Assembly: GCA_038257155.1 (NCBI GenBank)
Contig: JBBSJP010000042.1
Location: forward strand, 1 to 43,129
Direction of reading: 5' to 3'
From: JANJTY01 sp038257155
GTDB taxonomy: Bacteria; Pseudomonadota; Gammaproteobacteria; Xanthomonadales; Xanthomonadaceae
Length of the DNA stretch: 43,129 bases
Shown: one piece after another, positions 32,816 through 41,330 of the stretch
How positions within the stretch are numbered: the stretch's first letter is position 1
How the letters are laid out: each line of letters begins with the position of its first letter
Made by a program: the position numbers and the translations under genes
The notes under the pieces: generated by a model
What the model saw: only the letters and a program-made list of their open reading frames with translations
Database searches by the model: none
Told to the model about the DNA's origin: nothing

Positions 32816-34590
32816 GGCTGATCTCCCGACTCGTCTTGAAGGGTGGCGCCCAGCCCGTGCATGGTCTTGAGCGGCGATCCCGTGGCTTGATGAAATCCGT
32901 GGCAGGCGGTGCAGTCGAGCTTCACCACGCCGACTTCCCGCGTATCGCCATGGCAGTCGAGGCAGGACTCCAGGGTCGGCATCAGGATATCGGCGCTACT
33001 GTCAGATACGTCCGCTGCATGGCAACTCAGACATGCGCGGTCGGCATCGGGGCCGCTGGCGCCCGGGGTAAGGTGCACCGAATGGTCGAAGCGCGCGTTC
33101 GGATACCAGTCTGATACCAGGCGCACCGGCTTGACCCGCCAACGCTCGCGCAAGGGCTTGTCGGCCTGCTCGGTGACTTCATGACAGGTGACGCAGCCGG
33201 AGCGCGAAAACTGGTTGCGCACTTCCAGTTCGGCGCGCTCGCGCGCCATCGCCAGCGGCGACGTCGAACTCAGCACGGGCTCTTCGATCCGACCCGGACG
33301 ACGTCGGCTGCTTCCCGGTGCAGTCTCGACCCGCAGGCTGGGGTCGGCAAAGCGCCGGATGAAATGTTCCTCGATGGTCAGCACCGCCCAGGGCACATCG
33401 GCGTGCGGAAGCTGGCGCTCGGGCTCGGCCTCGTCGAAGGCCAGCGAGTGGCAACTGCGACAGTGGCTTTCCATCGTGATCGGGAAGAAGTGCTCGTTGT
33501 CACTGCCGAGGCGATGACAGTCGACACAGCCCAGGGCCAGTTCGGTTCCCGGCGACTGCACCCACTGCGCATCCATGTGCAGGTCGTGCGGGAAGCGCAG
33601 GTTCGAACCCTCCTTCGGCAGCGGCGTGGCGTTGCCGCGAATGCGCTGCTGCGACCAACTCCACTGGGACTCGTCAAATTGCAGCATCGACAGCCGGAAC
33701 TCAGGATGGCTGCCCGGCGCGAAACCCGCTACCGGCTCGGTCAGTTCATTGCCCATCGCGTGCTCGGCAACCTGCGAGAGGTCGCGGTGACAGTCCACAC
33801 ACAGGGCGCTGTCGTGCCGCACCACATTGCCTGGCTCGTTGTGCTCCTTGTGGCAGGCCGCACACTGCATCGCGCCCAGCAGCAGCGATTCGACGCGCTG
33901 CTGGTCGTAGTGTTCGTTGACCGTCTCATGGCAGACGAGGCAGGCGCGGTCCGGGGTCGGTTCGAATAGTTCAAGGTGACAGACATTGCAATTGCTGCCG
34001 ATGTCCGGCGAATGGTGGGCATTGGCCAAGGGTCCGCTCGACCAGGATGCATCGGAAGGCAGCACCTGCTGGGCGCGCAACCAGTCACCGACTACGGGAT
34101 CGAAATAGCCGGCCAGGGGCAGCGCGAGGAACAGCAGCGGAATGAACAGCAGCAGCAACCAGGACAAGGGTCGGCTGCGCAAGCCGGCAGGCTCCAGCCC
34201 GACCACGAAATGGGTAGCCGCGCCGTGCGACTCGCCCTGCTCGATTTCCAGCACGTCCAGCGCGGCGTCAAAGCCTTGTGGCGGCTGGGCGGCAGTGAGC
34301 GTCTGCTGGCCAATCTGCAAACTCTGGCCGATGCCAATGCGCGCGCTGGCAACGGCCCGTCCATCGAACTCCACCCGTGCCGCACCAACACAGCGCAGAT
34401 CGAACCCGCCGCCGCGGCGGGCCTTGAGCACCGCGTGCGAGGGCGCCACACCGGGATCGAGCAGCTGCAGGGTCTGGTCATTGCGGTGCCCGACACTGAG
34501 GCTGGCTCCGCCATGGGTCTGCTCGAACAACTCCTCGTTGCCCTTGCGGTCGCGTCGAATGCGGCGGATCAGGATCTGCACGGCACTCAC
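32812..34590 (-). CDS. FHA-transmembrane-decaheme cytochrome fusion
   Basis: The 592-residue protein spans the inner membrane once. Residues 7-105 are an FHA-like domain (SLSVGHRNDQTLQLLD, then SHAVLKARRG), expected in the cytoplasm. The transmembrane helix is at about 142-161 (LLLLFIPLLFLALPLAGYF). The rest is periplasmic with ten CXXCH sites: CNVCH, CLVCH, CAACH, CVDCH, CVDCH, CRSCH, CVTCH, CLSCH, CLDCH and CTACH. The GTG start overlaps the upstream stop (GTGA), and its own stop overlaps the next start. FHA domains read phosphothreonine, so the electron carrier could be recruited or switched by a phosphorylated partner. I do not know a described protein with this domain order. Confidence 0.9.
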   Translation of the reverse strand: MSAVQILIRRIRRDRKGNEELFEQTHGGASLSVGHRNDQTLQLLDPGVAPSHAVLKARRGGGFDLRCVGAARVEFDGRAVASARIGIGQSLQIGQQTLTAAQPPQGFDAALDVLEIEQGESHGAATHFVVGLEPAGLRSRPLSWLLLLFIPLLFLALPLAGYFDPVVGDWLRAQQVLPSDASWSSGPLANAHHSPDIGSNCNVCHLELFEPTPDRACLVCHETVNEHYDQQRVESLLLGAMQCAACHKEHNEPGNVVRHDSALCVDCHRDLSQVAEHAMGNELTEPVAGFAPGSHPEFRLSMLQFDESQWSWSQQRIRGNATPLPKEGSNLRFPHDLHMDAQWVQSPGTELALGCVDCHRLGSDNEHFFPITMESHCRSCHSLAFDEAEPERQLPHADVPWAVLTIEEHFIRRFADPSLRVETAPGSSRRRPGRIEEPVLSSTSPLAMARERAELEVRNQFSRSGCVTCHEVTEQADKPLRERWRVKPVRLVSDWYPNARFDHSVHLTPGASGPDADRACLSCHAADVSDSSADILMPTLESCLDCHGDTREVGVVKLDCTACHGFHQATGSPLKTMHGLGATLQDESGDQP

Positions 34591-35486
34591 CAGTACAGGA
34601 ACACGACGAGGATGTGCACGGCCAGCGCGGCCAGCAATCCAACCGTCAGTGGAATATGCAGGTACAACCAGATCTGCAGGCGCCCTTGCAGGGCAATGCT
34701 CTTGCGCAGGGTCTCCAGCACCATGCGGCGGCGACCGGCAAGTGACAGCAGTTCCTGCAGCATGCTGGCCTCGCCGCGCTTTTCAGCGTGCGGGATGCGC
34801 TCCGACAGGTAATCGATGAGGCGCTGCTGACCCGGATTGGGCACCAGACGCCCCGCTTCACCGGCACCTGCCGGATCGACGATGCGCGACCGGTCCAGGC
34901 CGAACAGCTGCGCTGTCACGCCACCACCCAGCGTGGCGCGATCAATGGCGCTTTCCACCACGGCACGGGTGTGCGCGTCGGCGCCTTGCACCAGTTCGCG
35001 CAGGCGCGCGTCGATGCGATTGAGTTCAGTGAGCCAGTCATCGCGACGTTTGCCCCCGGCGATGCGCGCCAGTCGGCGCGGCAGCGACACGTAGGCGAAC
35101 AGGCCGTAGATGCCGCTCAGCACCACGATGATCATCAAGGCAAAGGCCAGGGTATGGATGTTCCAGCCAACCTGGAAAGCACCGTGCATCGCGGCGATCG
35201 GCAGAACCGCCAGTCCCAACCAGACATGCGCCGATGTCCAGCCCTGCACGCTGCCGACGCGCGAGCGGTAGCTTCGCTTGCGGATGCCCAGCCAGGACAG
35301 CCACAGCACCAGCGCAGTCGCGATACCACCAAGCGTGTAACCCTGCCATGAGCCGCCGTTGGGTGGCAGTTCGGCGGTCTGACTGAAATAGACTCCGATG
35401 CAGGCCAGCAGCAGGGTTACCGCGATCCAAAGATAGCGGTTGCCACGGTAGCCAAGCAGGTTCTGGTGCATCGGGCGGGATTGCAT
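34587..35486 (-). CDS. Five-helix membrane protein, probable b-type cytochrome
   Basis: The 299-residue inner-membrane protein has helices at about 19-36, 49-66, 84-101, 108-132 and 271-295, with a long soluble loop (about 135-265) before the last. Histidines fit b-heme ligands: H87 (SAHVWLG), H101 (MHGAF), H111 (IHTLA), H277 (LHIPLT) and H291 (VHILVVF). The arrangement is like the membrane subunits that pass electrons between a cytoplasmic iron-sulfur protein or quinone and periplasmic cytochromes. It lies between the oxidoreductase fusion and the FHA-decaheme gene, seven bases after the first and overlapping the second, which fits an electron bridge. The family name is not certain. Confidence 0.75.
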   Translation of the reverse strand: MQSRPMHQNLLGYRGNRYLWIAVTLLLACIGVYFSQTAELPPNGGSWQGYTLGGIATALVLWLSWLGIRKRSYRSRVGSVQGWTSAHVWLGLAVLPIAAMHGAFQVGWNIHTLAFALMIIVVLSGIYGLFAYVSLPRRLARIAGGKRRDDWLTELNRIDARLRELVQGADAHTRAVVESAIDRATLGGGVTAQLFGLDRSRIVDPAGAGEAGRLVPNPGQQRLIDYLSERIPHAEKRGEASMLQELLSLAGRRRMVLETLRKSIALQGRLQIWLYLHIPLTVGLLAALAVHILVVFLYW

Positions 35487-35493
35487 GATCGGT

Positions 35494-38115
35494 CTAGCGC
35501 TTTGCGATCAGTTCGGCGAATCGATCCGGGCCGATGCGCACCGCGGCGCCAGTCGGGCAGGCGCGCACGCAGGCCGGGCCGCCCTTGATCCCCATACAGG
35601 CATCGCACTTGACCGCTTTCACGCCCTTGTCCTTGGCCTGCTTGCTCGGCTTGGCATCGGGGTTCTCACCGGGTCCGGCGCCCAGACCGAACAACAGCCA
35701 GGACAGCAGACCAGGCTTCTTCGGCGCGTCGTACTCCATGCGGATCGCCGAATACGGACAGTTGGTCTGGCAGTTGCCGCAGCCGATGCAGGAGTGGTCG
35801 ATGAATACTTCACCGGTGGGCGCGCGGTGGATGGCATCCACCGGGCAGTCCTTCATGCAGTGCGGCTTCTCGCAATGCCGACAGGAGATCGGCACATGTA
35901 CCGAGGCATATGAGGCGCCGGTACTGCGATCGAGCCGCGAGCGACCGCCATGGGTCTCGGCGCAGGCCTTCTCGCAGTTGTCGCACCCCACGCAAAGTGT
36001 TTCATCAATGATGATGGCGTTGGTTGCCTCACCGAGCCCTTCTCGCATCAGAAAGGAAACCACATGCCCACCCTCGGGCTGCGACTCCATCACCGAGATG
36101 CGCCGTAGCTGTTCGGTGGTTTCCGTCTGCAGTGGCGCGATGCGGTTGGGGTCCTTCTTCAGCAGGGCGAGGAACTCAGGTGCCTTGAGTGAAATGGTTT
36201 CCACCTGCACTGCCGCGCGCGCGGTCTCATGGCGCGTCGGATCGCCCATCAGGCACAGCTGTCCGAACAGCTGGCCGCTGTGCGAGTGACCCACCGCAAC
36301 CTGCACACCGGCGTTCTGGCGGAAAAACGCCACGGTACCGCTGCGAATCAGGTGCAGACAATCCCCGACTTCATCTTCCTTGTAGATCGCCTCGCCGGCG
36401 GCAAAACTGTGCAGACCCACGCGCTGCGCGATATCGCGAACCTCGGCCATCGGCAGGCCAGGCGCGAAATGCTGCTGCAGGGCCCGCACCACGAAAATCA
36501 GATCGATGCCGGCGCGGACCTCGTCGTTCGAGTTCATCAGCTTCAGCATGGTGCGGCGCGGCGTTTCGATCAGGATGGTTTCCGGTCCGATTCGTGCGCT
36601 CCCGCGGCGAGGACGGCCCGAGATCAGGCTCATCTCACCGAAGAACTGCCCAGGACCCAGCACGAAACTCTTGCTGCCATCCTCGCTGATGATCGTCACT
36701 TCGCCTTCGACAATCGTATAGAAGCTGCTGCTGTACTGACCGCTACGGAACAGGAACTCGTCCTGCAGCCTGACTTCCGTGGCCTTGGGCGCGGGCGGCG
36801 GCTCCTTGTCAGCTGCGGTCAGCGGCTCCTTGTCGGCCTGCATTTGCGCCAGCCGCTCGCGCTGCCGCGCGCGCTGCTCCTCGGATCGCGCTTTCGCCGC
36901 CCGCGCCGCCTTGCTGCGCGCTTCGGCAAGCGCTGCGGCATCGGGGGCACTCATGATGACCCGGCTCTCGATCACCAGTTCACGGAACGCCAGCGCGTTC
37001 ATGCGGCGGAACATCGGGATGCGTTGCTGATAGAGCCCGAGGATTTCCTCGACGTCGGCCACATAGGGCAAGGCCGAGAACTGCAGTGCCAGCAGGGTGT
37101 GGTCGACCGGCCGCACGTCCACGCCGCGGATCGTGTCGACCACGTCCTGGCCCTGGTTCATGGCCTGCTTGATCAGCGGGTAACCCGCCAGCGAGCCGAC
37201 GATGTACAGCCCGGGCACATTGGATTCGTAGGTGCTGCTAAGGGCCGGCAGCGCATCGGGCCGTTCGCTCGGGAACTGCACGCCGCAGCTCTCCACGAAA
37301 GCACGCGGCGGCACACCGCCCAGGCGCGCGATGATGCGGTGACAGCGGATCGGCTTGATGCCGTCCGGTGTCTTCAGATTCACCACACCCATGCGGTCCG
37401 CGCCGGCCGGCTCGATCGAGGCGACACTGCTGCGGTAGAAGCACTGCATGTCGACCGATTTGCTGTTGATCGCACCCAGCACGGCGTTGAGATTGCCTTC
37501 CTTGGCGCGGGAAAACTCCTCGCGCCGATTGACGATCACGACCGAGTTCTGCCGCACAAGCCCCAGCGCATTCTCGATCGCAGAATCACCCGCGCCGACC
37601 ACCATGATGGTCTCGTCGCGATAGGCCTCGGGGTCGTCGAGCTGGTACTGCACCAGACCGTCGTCCTCACCCGGTGCATCGAGCTTGCGCGGATTGCCCT
37701 CCAGGCCAATCGCCAGCACGACGTGCCGGGCGCGAACCTCGGAACCGTCCTTCAGGCGCAGCCGGAACTCGCCGCGCTGACCGGTAATGGCCACCACGTC
37801 GGCGTTGTAGCGGACGTTGACCCCCTTGGCTTCCAGGTCGCGCTGCCAGCGTTCCAGGATCGTTTCGCGCAGGCCGGCGCGAAAGCGTACCGGGCTGCGC
37901 AGGTCGAGAAAGCCGGGCTCGTCCATGACGAACTTGCCCTTCTGGTAGCGGTGAATCGTCTTGGCGTGCGCCGAGAACGATTCGAGCAGGATGTGGCTGG
38001 GCTGGGCTCCTCCGGCCTGCGCATCGTACTCGGCCGCGCGCGCAGCGGCGCTCAGCCCGGCAGGGCCGGAGCCGACAATCGCGATTTCGAATACCTGCGA
38101 GCCTTCAACAGTCAA
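35494..38115 (-). CDS. FAD/NAD(P) oxidoreductase with two cNMP-like domains and four [4Fe-4S] clusters
   Basis: The 873-residue soluble protein starts at a TTG (38115) eight bases after GGGAGG; frames further upstream are not protein-like. Residues 1-370 are a thioredoxin-reductase-like flavoprotein with GSGPAG (15-20) and a second nucleotide fold GAGDSA (174-179) but no CXXC active site. An alanine/arginine coiled linker follows. Cyclic-nucleotide-binding-like domains lie at about 445-545 (GEMSLISGRPRRGSAR) and 555-680 (FGQLCLMGDPTRHETAR). The C terminus (700-873) has sixteen cysteines in four groups (C708, C745, C776, C837 onwards), like NrfC/DmsB electron carriers. It could feed NAD(P)H electrons to the next-door b-type protein, gated by a nucleotide. 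It is first in the cluster. Confidence 0.88.
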   Translation of the reverse strand: MTVEGSQVFEIAIVGSGPAGLSAAARAAEYDAQAGGAQPSHILLESFSAHAKTIHRYQKGKFVMDEPGFLDLRSPVRFRAGLRETILERWQRDLEAKGVNVRYNADVVAITGQRGEFRLRLKDGSEVRARHVVLAIGLEGNPRKLDAPGEDDGLVQYQLDDPEAYRDETIMVVGAGDSAIENALGLVRQNSVVIVNRREEFSRAKEGNLNAVLGAINSKSVDMQCFYRSSVASIEPAGADRMGVVNLKTPDGIKPIRCHRIIARLGGVPPRAFVESCGVQFPSERPDALPALSSTYESNVPGLYIVGSLAGYPLIKQAMNQGQDVVDTIRGVDVRPVDHTLLALQFSALPYVADVEEILGLYQQRIPMFRRMNALAFRELVIESRVIMSAPDAAALAEARSKAARAAKARSEEQRARQRERLAQMQADKEPLTAADKEPPPAPKATEVRLQDEFLFRSGQYSSSFYTIVEGEVTIISEDGSKSFVLGPGQFFGEMSLISGRPRRGSARIGPETILIETPRRTMLKLMNSNDEVRAGIDLIFVVRALQQHFAPGLPMAEVRDIAQRVGLHSFAAGEAIYKEDEVGDCLHLIRSGTVAFFRQNAGVQVAVGHSHSGQLFGQLCLMGDPTRHETARAAVQVETISLKAPEFLALLKKDPNRIAPLQTETTEQLRRISVMESQPEGGHVVSFLMREGLGEATNAIIIDETLCVGCDNCEKACAETHGGRSRLDRSTGASYASVHVPISCRHCEKPHCMKDCPVDAIHRAPTGEVFIDHSCIGCGNCQTNCPYSAIRMEYDAPKKPGLLSWLLFGLGAGPGENPDAKPSKQAKDKGVKAVKCDACMGIKGGPACVRACPTGAAVRIGPDRFAELIAKR

Positions 38116-38458
38116 CGCGAGACCTCCCCGTCCCGATGGCTCCCTGCTTCCCCGTGCGAGAGACTGGCCTGCTGTCCGGTTTGTGTCAATTGCCCGTGCG
38201 TGAAGTCGATACTGAACAACACTGCGCAAAACAGCACGCAGTGGAGCTTGCATGCCGCAGCCGACAAGCGACACCGCCACGCATCCAGTTCAAGCAGGTT
38301 CGCGCGCGAGCGACAGGCAAGGCAGACGTCCGTCCCCAGCTGGGTCACAAGGAGTGGCGACCTGTTCAGTTCCGCGTGCAACCGTCGCCACGATGCTTTC
38401 CTCGCGGCATTGATGACCGGCAGGCGTATGATTCCCCTGTCCACCTTCGCTTTACCGC
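38116..38458. promoter_or_regulatory. Divergent regulatory region, cytochrome cluster and lacI-type gene
   Basis: No gene is seen in these 343 bases between divergent genes. On the minus strand TTGACA (complement of 38184-38189) is a candidate -35 for the cytochrome cluster; the matching -10 is weak. On the plus strand TATGAT (38427-38432) is a candidate -10 for the LacI-family gene without a good -35. No clear FNR, ArcA or LacI operator was found by eye. The GGGAGG next to the TTG start of the cluster lies at 38123-38128. Confidence 0.4.
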
Positions 38459-39493
38459 ATGCAGATCAAGGGCAAGCCCACGTCGCTCGATATCGCTCAT
38501 CTGGCTGGAGTTTCGCAGCCGACGGTGTCGCGTGCGCTGCGAGACAGCCCACTGGTCAGCAGTGAAACCCGCCGCAAGGTGCAGCGCATTGCGCGCGAAC
38601 TGAACTACAAGGTCGACAAGAACGCGTCCAACCTGCGCTGTCAGACCTCCGGCACCCTGGCCCTGCTGTTCTTCGAGGACCCGTCGCTCGACGATTCGCT
38701 GATCAATCCCTTCTTCGTCTCGATGCTGAGTTCCATCACCCGCGCCTGTGGCCAGCGTGGTCTGGACCTGCTCATTTCCTTCCAGCAACTTTCCAATGAC
38801 TGGCATCGCGACTACGAGGACAGCAAGAAGGCCGATGGTCTGATCCTGCTCGGCTACGGCGATTACGTCGCCTACCAGTCCACCCTCGAAAAACTGGTGG
38901 CACAGCGTACCCATTTCGTGCGCTGGGGTGCGGTGGTGGCGGAGCAGCCCTGGGTGTCGATCGGCTCGGACAATGTGCAGGGCGGTCGCGACATCACCGC
39001 GCACCTGTTGTCACAAGGGCGGCGCAAGATTGCGTTTCTTGGCAACACGACCGAGCACTGCCCGGAGTTCCGCGATCGCTACCAGGGCTATCTGGAAGCA
39101 CTGGCCGCGGCCGGCATTCCTGCAGACCCGGCATTGCTGGTGGATGCCCAGCAGTCGAACGAAGCAATCGGCCACCAGGCTGTCCGGAAACTGCTGGCGC
39201 GGCAAGTCAAATTCGACGCGGTCTTTGCGGCCAGCGACCTGATCGCAATCGGTGCCTTGCGCGAACTGCAGGCACTGGGTTGGCAGGTTCCCGGCGACGT
39301 GGCGGTCGCGGGCTTCGACGATATCCCGTTGGCGGGCTTCTCCAATCCAGCGCTGAGCACGGTGCAGCAGAACACCTTGCTGGCCGGCGAGGTGCTGGTG
39401 GAGAGCCTGCTCGGCCTGATCCGCGACGAACCCGTGCAGAGCCGCACGATTCCAACTCGCCTGGCGCTGCGCGGATCGACCGCGCGGGCGTAA
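38459..39493 (+). CDS. LacI-family transcriptional regulator
   Basis: The 344-residue protein has an N-terminal LacI helix-turn-helix (about 8-55: SLDIAHLAGVSQPTVSRALR, then the hinge ELNYKVDKNASNLR) and a periplasmic-binding-protein-like sugar domain (about 65-335) with GLILLGYGDY, ITAHLLSQGRRKIAFLGN, FAASDLIAIGALRELQ and VAGFDDIPLAGFSNPALSTV. It most likely controls the GH13/transporter operon on the opposite strand nearby, in response to maltose, maltodextrin or a similar sugar. It is divergent from the cytochrome cluster; whether it also controls that is open. The ATG at 38459 starts the HTH at the expected distance. Confidence 0.93.
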   Translation: MQIKGKPTSLDIAHLAGVSQPTVSRALRDSPLVSSETRRKVQRIARELNYKVDKNASNLRCQTSGTLALLFFEDPSLDDSLINPFFVSMLSSITRACGQRGLDLLISFQQLSNDWHRDYEDSKKADGLILLGYGDYVAYQSTLEKLVAQRTHFVRWGAVVAEQPWVSIGSDNVQGGRDITAHLLSQGRRKIAFLGNTTEHCPEFRDRYQGYLEALAAAGIPADPALLVDAQQSNEAIGHQAVRKLLARQVKFDAVFAASDLIAIGALRELQALGWQVPGDVAVAGFDDIPLAGFSNPALSTVQQNTLLAGEVLVESLLGLIRDEPVQSRTIPTRLALRGSTARA

Positions 39494-39519
39494 TGCGTTT
39501 CACGCCGGTGCCGATTCTC

Positions 39520-39578
39520 GGTGCGCCAAGGCGCACCCTACAAAATCCTGCTTCTCGTAGGGTGCGCCTTGGTGCACC
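39520..39578. terminator. Inverted repeat between convergent genes, possible two-way terminator
   Basis: A 22-base arm at 39520-39541 (starting GGTGCGCCAAGGCGCACC) recurs inverted at 39557-39578 with one mismatch, around a 15-base centre. It lies between the convergent LacI-type and GH13 genes. It looks like a REP-derived hairpin and could end both transcripts, though no clear T-run follows either arm. Confidence 0.6.
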
Positions 39579-39609
39579 GCAGCGACGACCGTGCTGCGGT
39601 GGATCCCGT

Positions 39610-41298
39610 TTACCGCGAGGACTTCCTTGCCATCAAGGCATCAAGGCGCTGCAGGGTGTCCGGCCGCGTGATCGGCGCGTCGTGGAGAAACACCCGCACG
39701 CCATGCGCCGGCACTTCCATATCAAGGCGCTCGCCGATCTCGATGCCGCGCTTATCCATGCCCTCGCGCCACACGCCGGGTTCCAGGTACTCGGTAACGA
39801 GCATGCGTCGCGCCGAGTCACCCTTGTTGAGCAGCACCAGGGCGGTCTGCGCGACGCCATCATGCTGATACACGCGATAGAACACCGCCTCGTCGCCCTG
39901 CAGCCGCACGGTGAGCTGCAGGCCGCGCTGCAGCGCGATTGATGCCTTCCTCTGCTGGGCAATGCGGCTCAGGCTGGTGCGAATCGGGTGGCTCGCCGCC
40001 GCATCAACTTGCTCCTGACCAAAATAATTGCGATTGCCGGCGTGCTCGGCGCGGCCGCGCATGAAGCCGACTTCCGAGCCGTAATAGATCACCGGGATGC
40101 CGCGCGCGGTGAACAGCCAGTTGTGCGCATCGATGAAGCCTTCATCGGAGGCCTGCATGCGCCGCATGTCGTGGTTGTCGTAGAACGTGGCCAGATCGTA
40201 GGGGTTCTGGTACGGGCCGTCCGTGAGGTACAGGGCTTCGCCAAGCCGGGCGAAGTCGGCGCCTGTCTGTCCGAACACCTCGTCGAGCGCTTTCTTGAGC
40301 GGGAAATCCAGCACGCTGATGGCGCCGTTCTCCGGCCAGGTGAAGGGCGCGATGTTGACGGCTTCGTAATCAAAGGCCTCACCGAACAGGTAGAAGCCCG
40401 GATGCCGCTGCCGGATTCGAGCGGCGAACTCCTTCCAGAACGACAACGGAAGGTGCCTGATGGTATCGACCCGGAAGGCCGCCGCACCCTGCTCGATCCA
40501 TTGCAGGTAGGCGCCGACGAGATAGTCCATGACGGCCGGATTGTCGGGATTGAGATCGCCCAGCTGGGCCAGATCCGGTGCCGTGTTGTAGAAGGCATGC
40601 AGCGCATTGCCGGCAGGATCGAGCTGCGACGGATGCAGGTTCTGGTGGTCTGCAACCCGTGTGCCGTCGGCAGCAAGCACCTGCCCGAATCCCGGCTGCG
40701 GCTGCGGCATGCTCCAACTGGGCGAGCCGTGATTGGCGACGATATCCAGCACGGTCTTGAGCCCCTGCGCGCGCAGTTCACGGGTCAGGTCGGCGAAGTC
40801 CAGTCCGGCACTGGGCAGGTGCTCGTCGAGCCGGTAGAAGTTCATTCCCCAGTAGCCGTGGTAAGCGGCCTTGCCCAGGTCGGAGAGGAAGCTGGTGCAG
40901 GTGATCGGATCGCCGCCGCTGAATGCCTGGTCCGGGTTCTCCACAATCGGCGTGATCCACACCGCGGTGAAGCCCATGTCGCGGATGTAGCCGGCGTTGT
41001 TCAGCAGGCCACGGAAATCGCCGCCCAGATAGCCGATGTTGGCCTGCACGCCGTCGCATTCGGGTAGCGGAATGTCGAAGCTGCGATGCGCACCGCCCTG
41101 CCCGCGCTGGTCGTTGTCCGGATCACCGTTGACGAAGCGGTCGGTGACCACGAAATACACCGCCTCGCTGGCGAAGGGTTCGAGGGTACCGTAGTAGGAC
41201 GGCGCCGCAGTCGCAGTATCCGGCGCTTGCGGTCGCGGAGCCTCAGCCGAACAGGCCAGCAGCAGGCTTGTGGTGAGGATGGTCAGCAATGCGCGCAT
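39610..41298 (-). CDS. GH13 alpha-amylase-family lipoprotein
   Basis: The 562-residue protein begins with a lipoprotein signal (MRALLTILTTSLLLACSAE), so it is likely anchored to an envelope membrane. The GH13 catalytic barrel follows: VYFVVTDRFVNGDP, GFTAVWITPI, VLDIVANHG (region I), AAFRVDTIRH (region II, nucleophile D), YLFGEAFD (region III, acid E) and TFYDNHDMRR (region IV, D). A beta-sandwich C domain ends the protein. It cleaves alpha-glucans or maltodextrins outside the cytoplasm. The ATG at 41298 is preceded by AAGGAA; the frame extends upstream to 41334 but without signal-like sequence. It is 32 bases after the transporter gene, in one operon. Confidence 0.93.
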   Translation of the reverse strand: MRALLTILTTSLLLACSAEAPRPQAPDTATAAPSYYGTLEPFASEAVYFVVTDRFVNGDPDNDQRGQGGAHRSFDIPLPECDGVQANIGYLGGDFRGLLNNAGYIRDMGFTAVWITPIVENPDQAFSGGDPITCTSFLSDLGKAAYHGYWGMNFYRLDEHLPSAGLDFADLTRELRAQGLKTVLDIVANHGSPSWSMPQPQPGFGQVLAADGTRVADHQNLHPSQLDPAGNALHAFYNTAPDLAQLGDLNPDNPAVMDYLVGAYLQWIEQGAAAFRVDTIRHLPLSFWKEFAARIRQRHPGFYLFGEAFDYEAVNIAPFTWPENGAISVLDFPLKKALDEVFGQTGADFARLGEALYLTDGPYQNPYDLATFYDNHDMRRMQASDEGFIDAHNWLFTARGIPVIYYGSEVGFMRGRAEHAGNRNYFGQEQVDAAASHPIRTSLSRIAQQRKASIALQRGLQLTVRLQGDEAVFYRVYQHDGVAQTALVLLNKGDSARRMLVTEYLEPGVWREGMDKRGIEIGERLDMEVPAHGVRVFLHDAPITRPDTLQRLDALMARKSSR

Positions 41299-41330
41299 GG
41301 AACGAGTTCCTTGTTGTCCTGGGATCACGC

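Noticed and set aside
25122..34590. Calling the cluster an MtrCAB homologue
   Set aside because: The barrel lacks the MtrB CXXC, heme spacing and sizes do not match MtrA or MtrC, and the FHA and LVIVD parts are absent from Mtr systems.
35494..38115. Calling the oxidoreductase fusion a thioredoxin reductase
   Set aside because: The flavoprotein part lacks the CXXC redox motif, and the rest of the protein is unlike any thioredoxin reductase.
36229..38565. Long plus-strand open frame opposite the oxidoreductase fusion, running into the LacI-type gene
   Set aside because: Composition is that of an antisense shadow; it crosses the divergent intergenic region and the start of the LacI gene. The minus strand has clear FAD, cNMP and iron-sulfur motifs.
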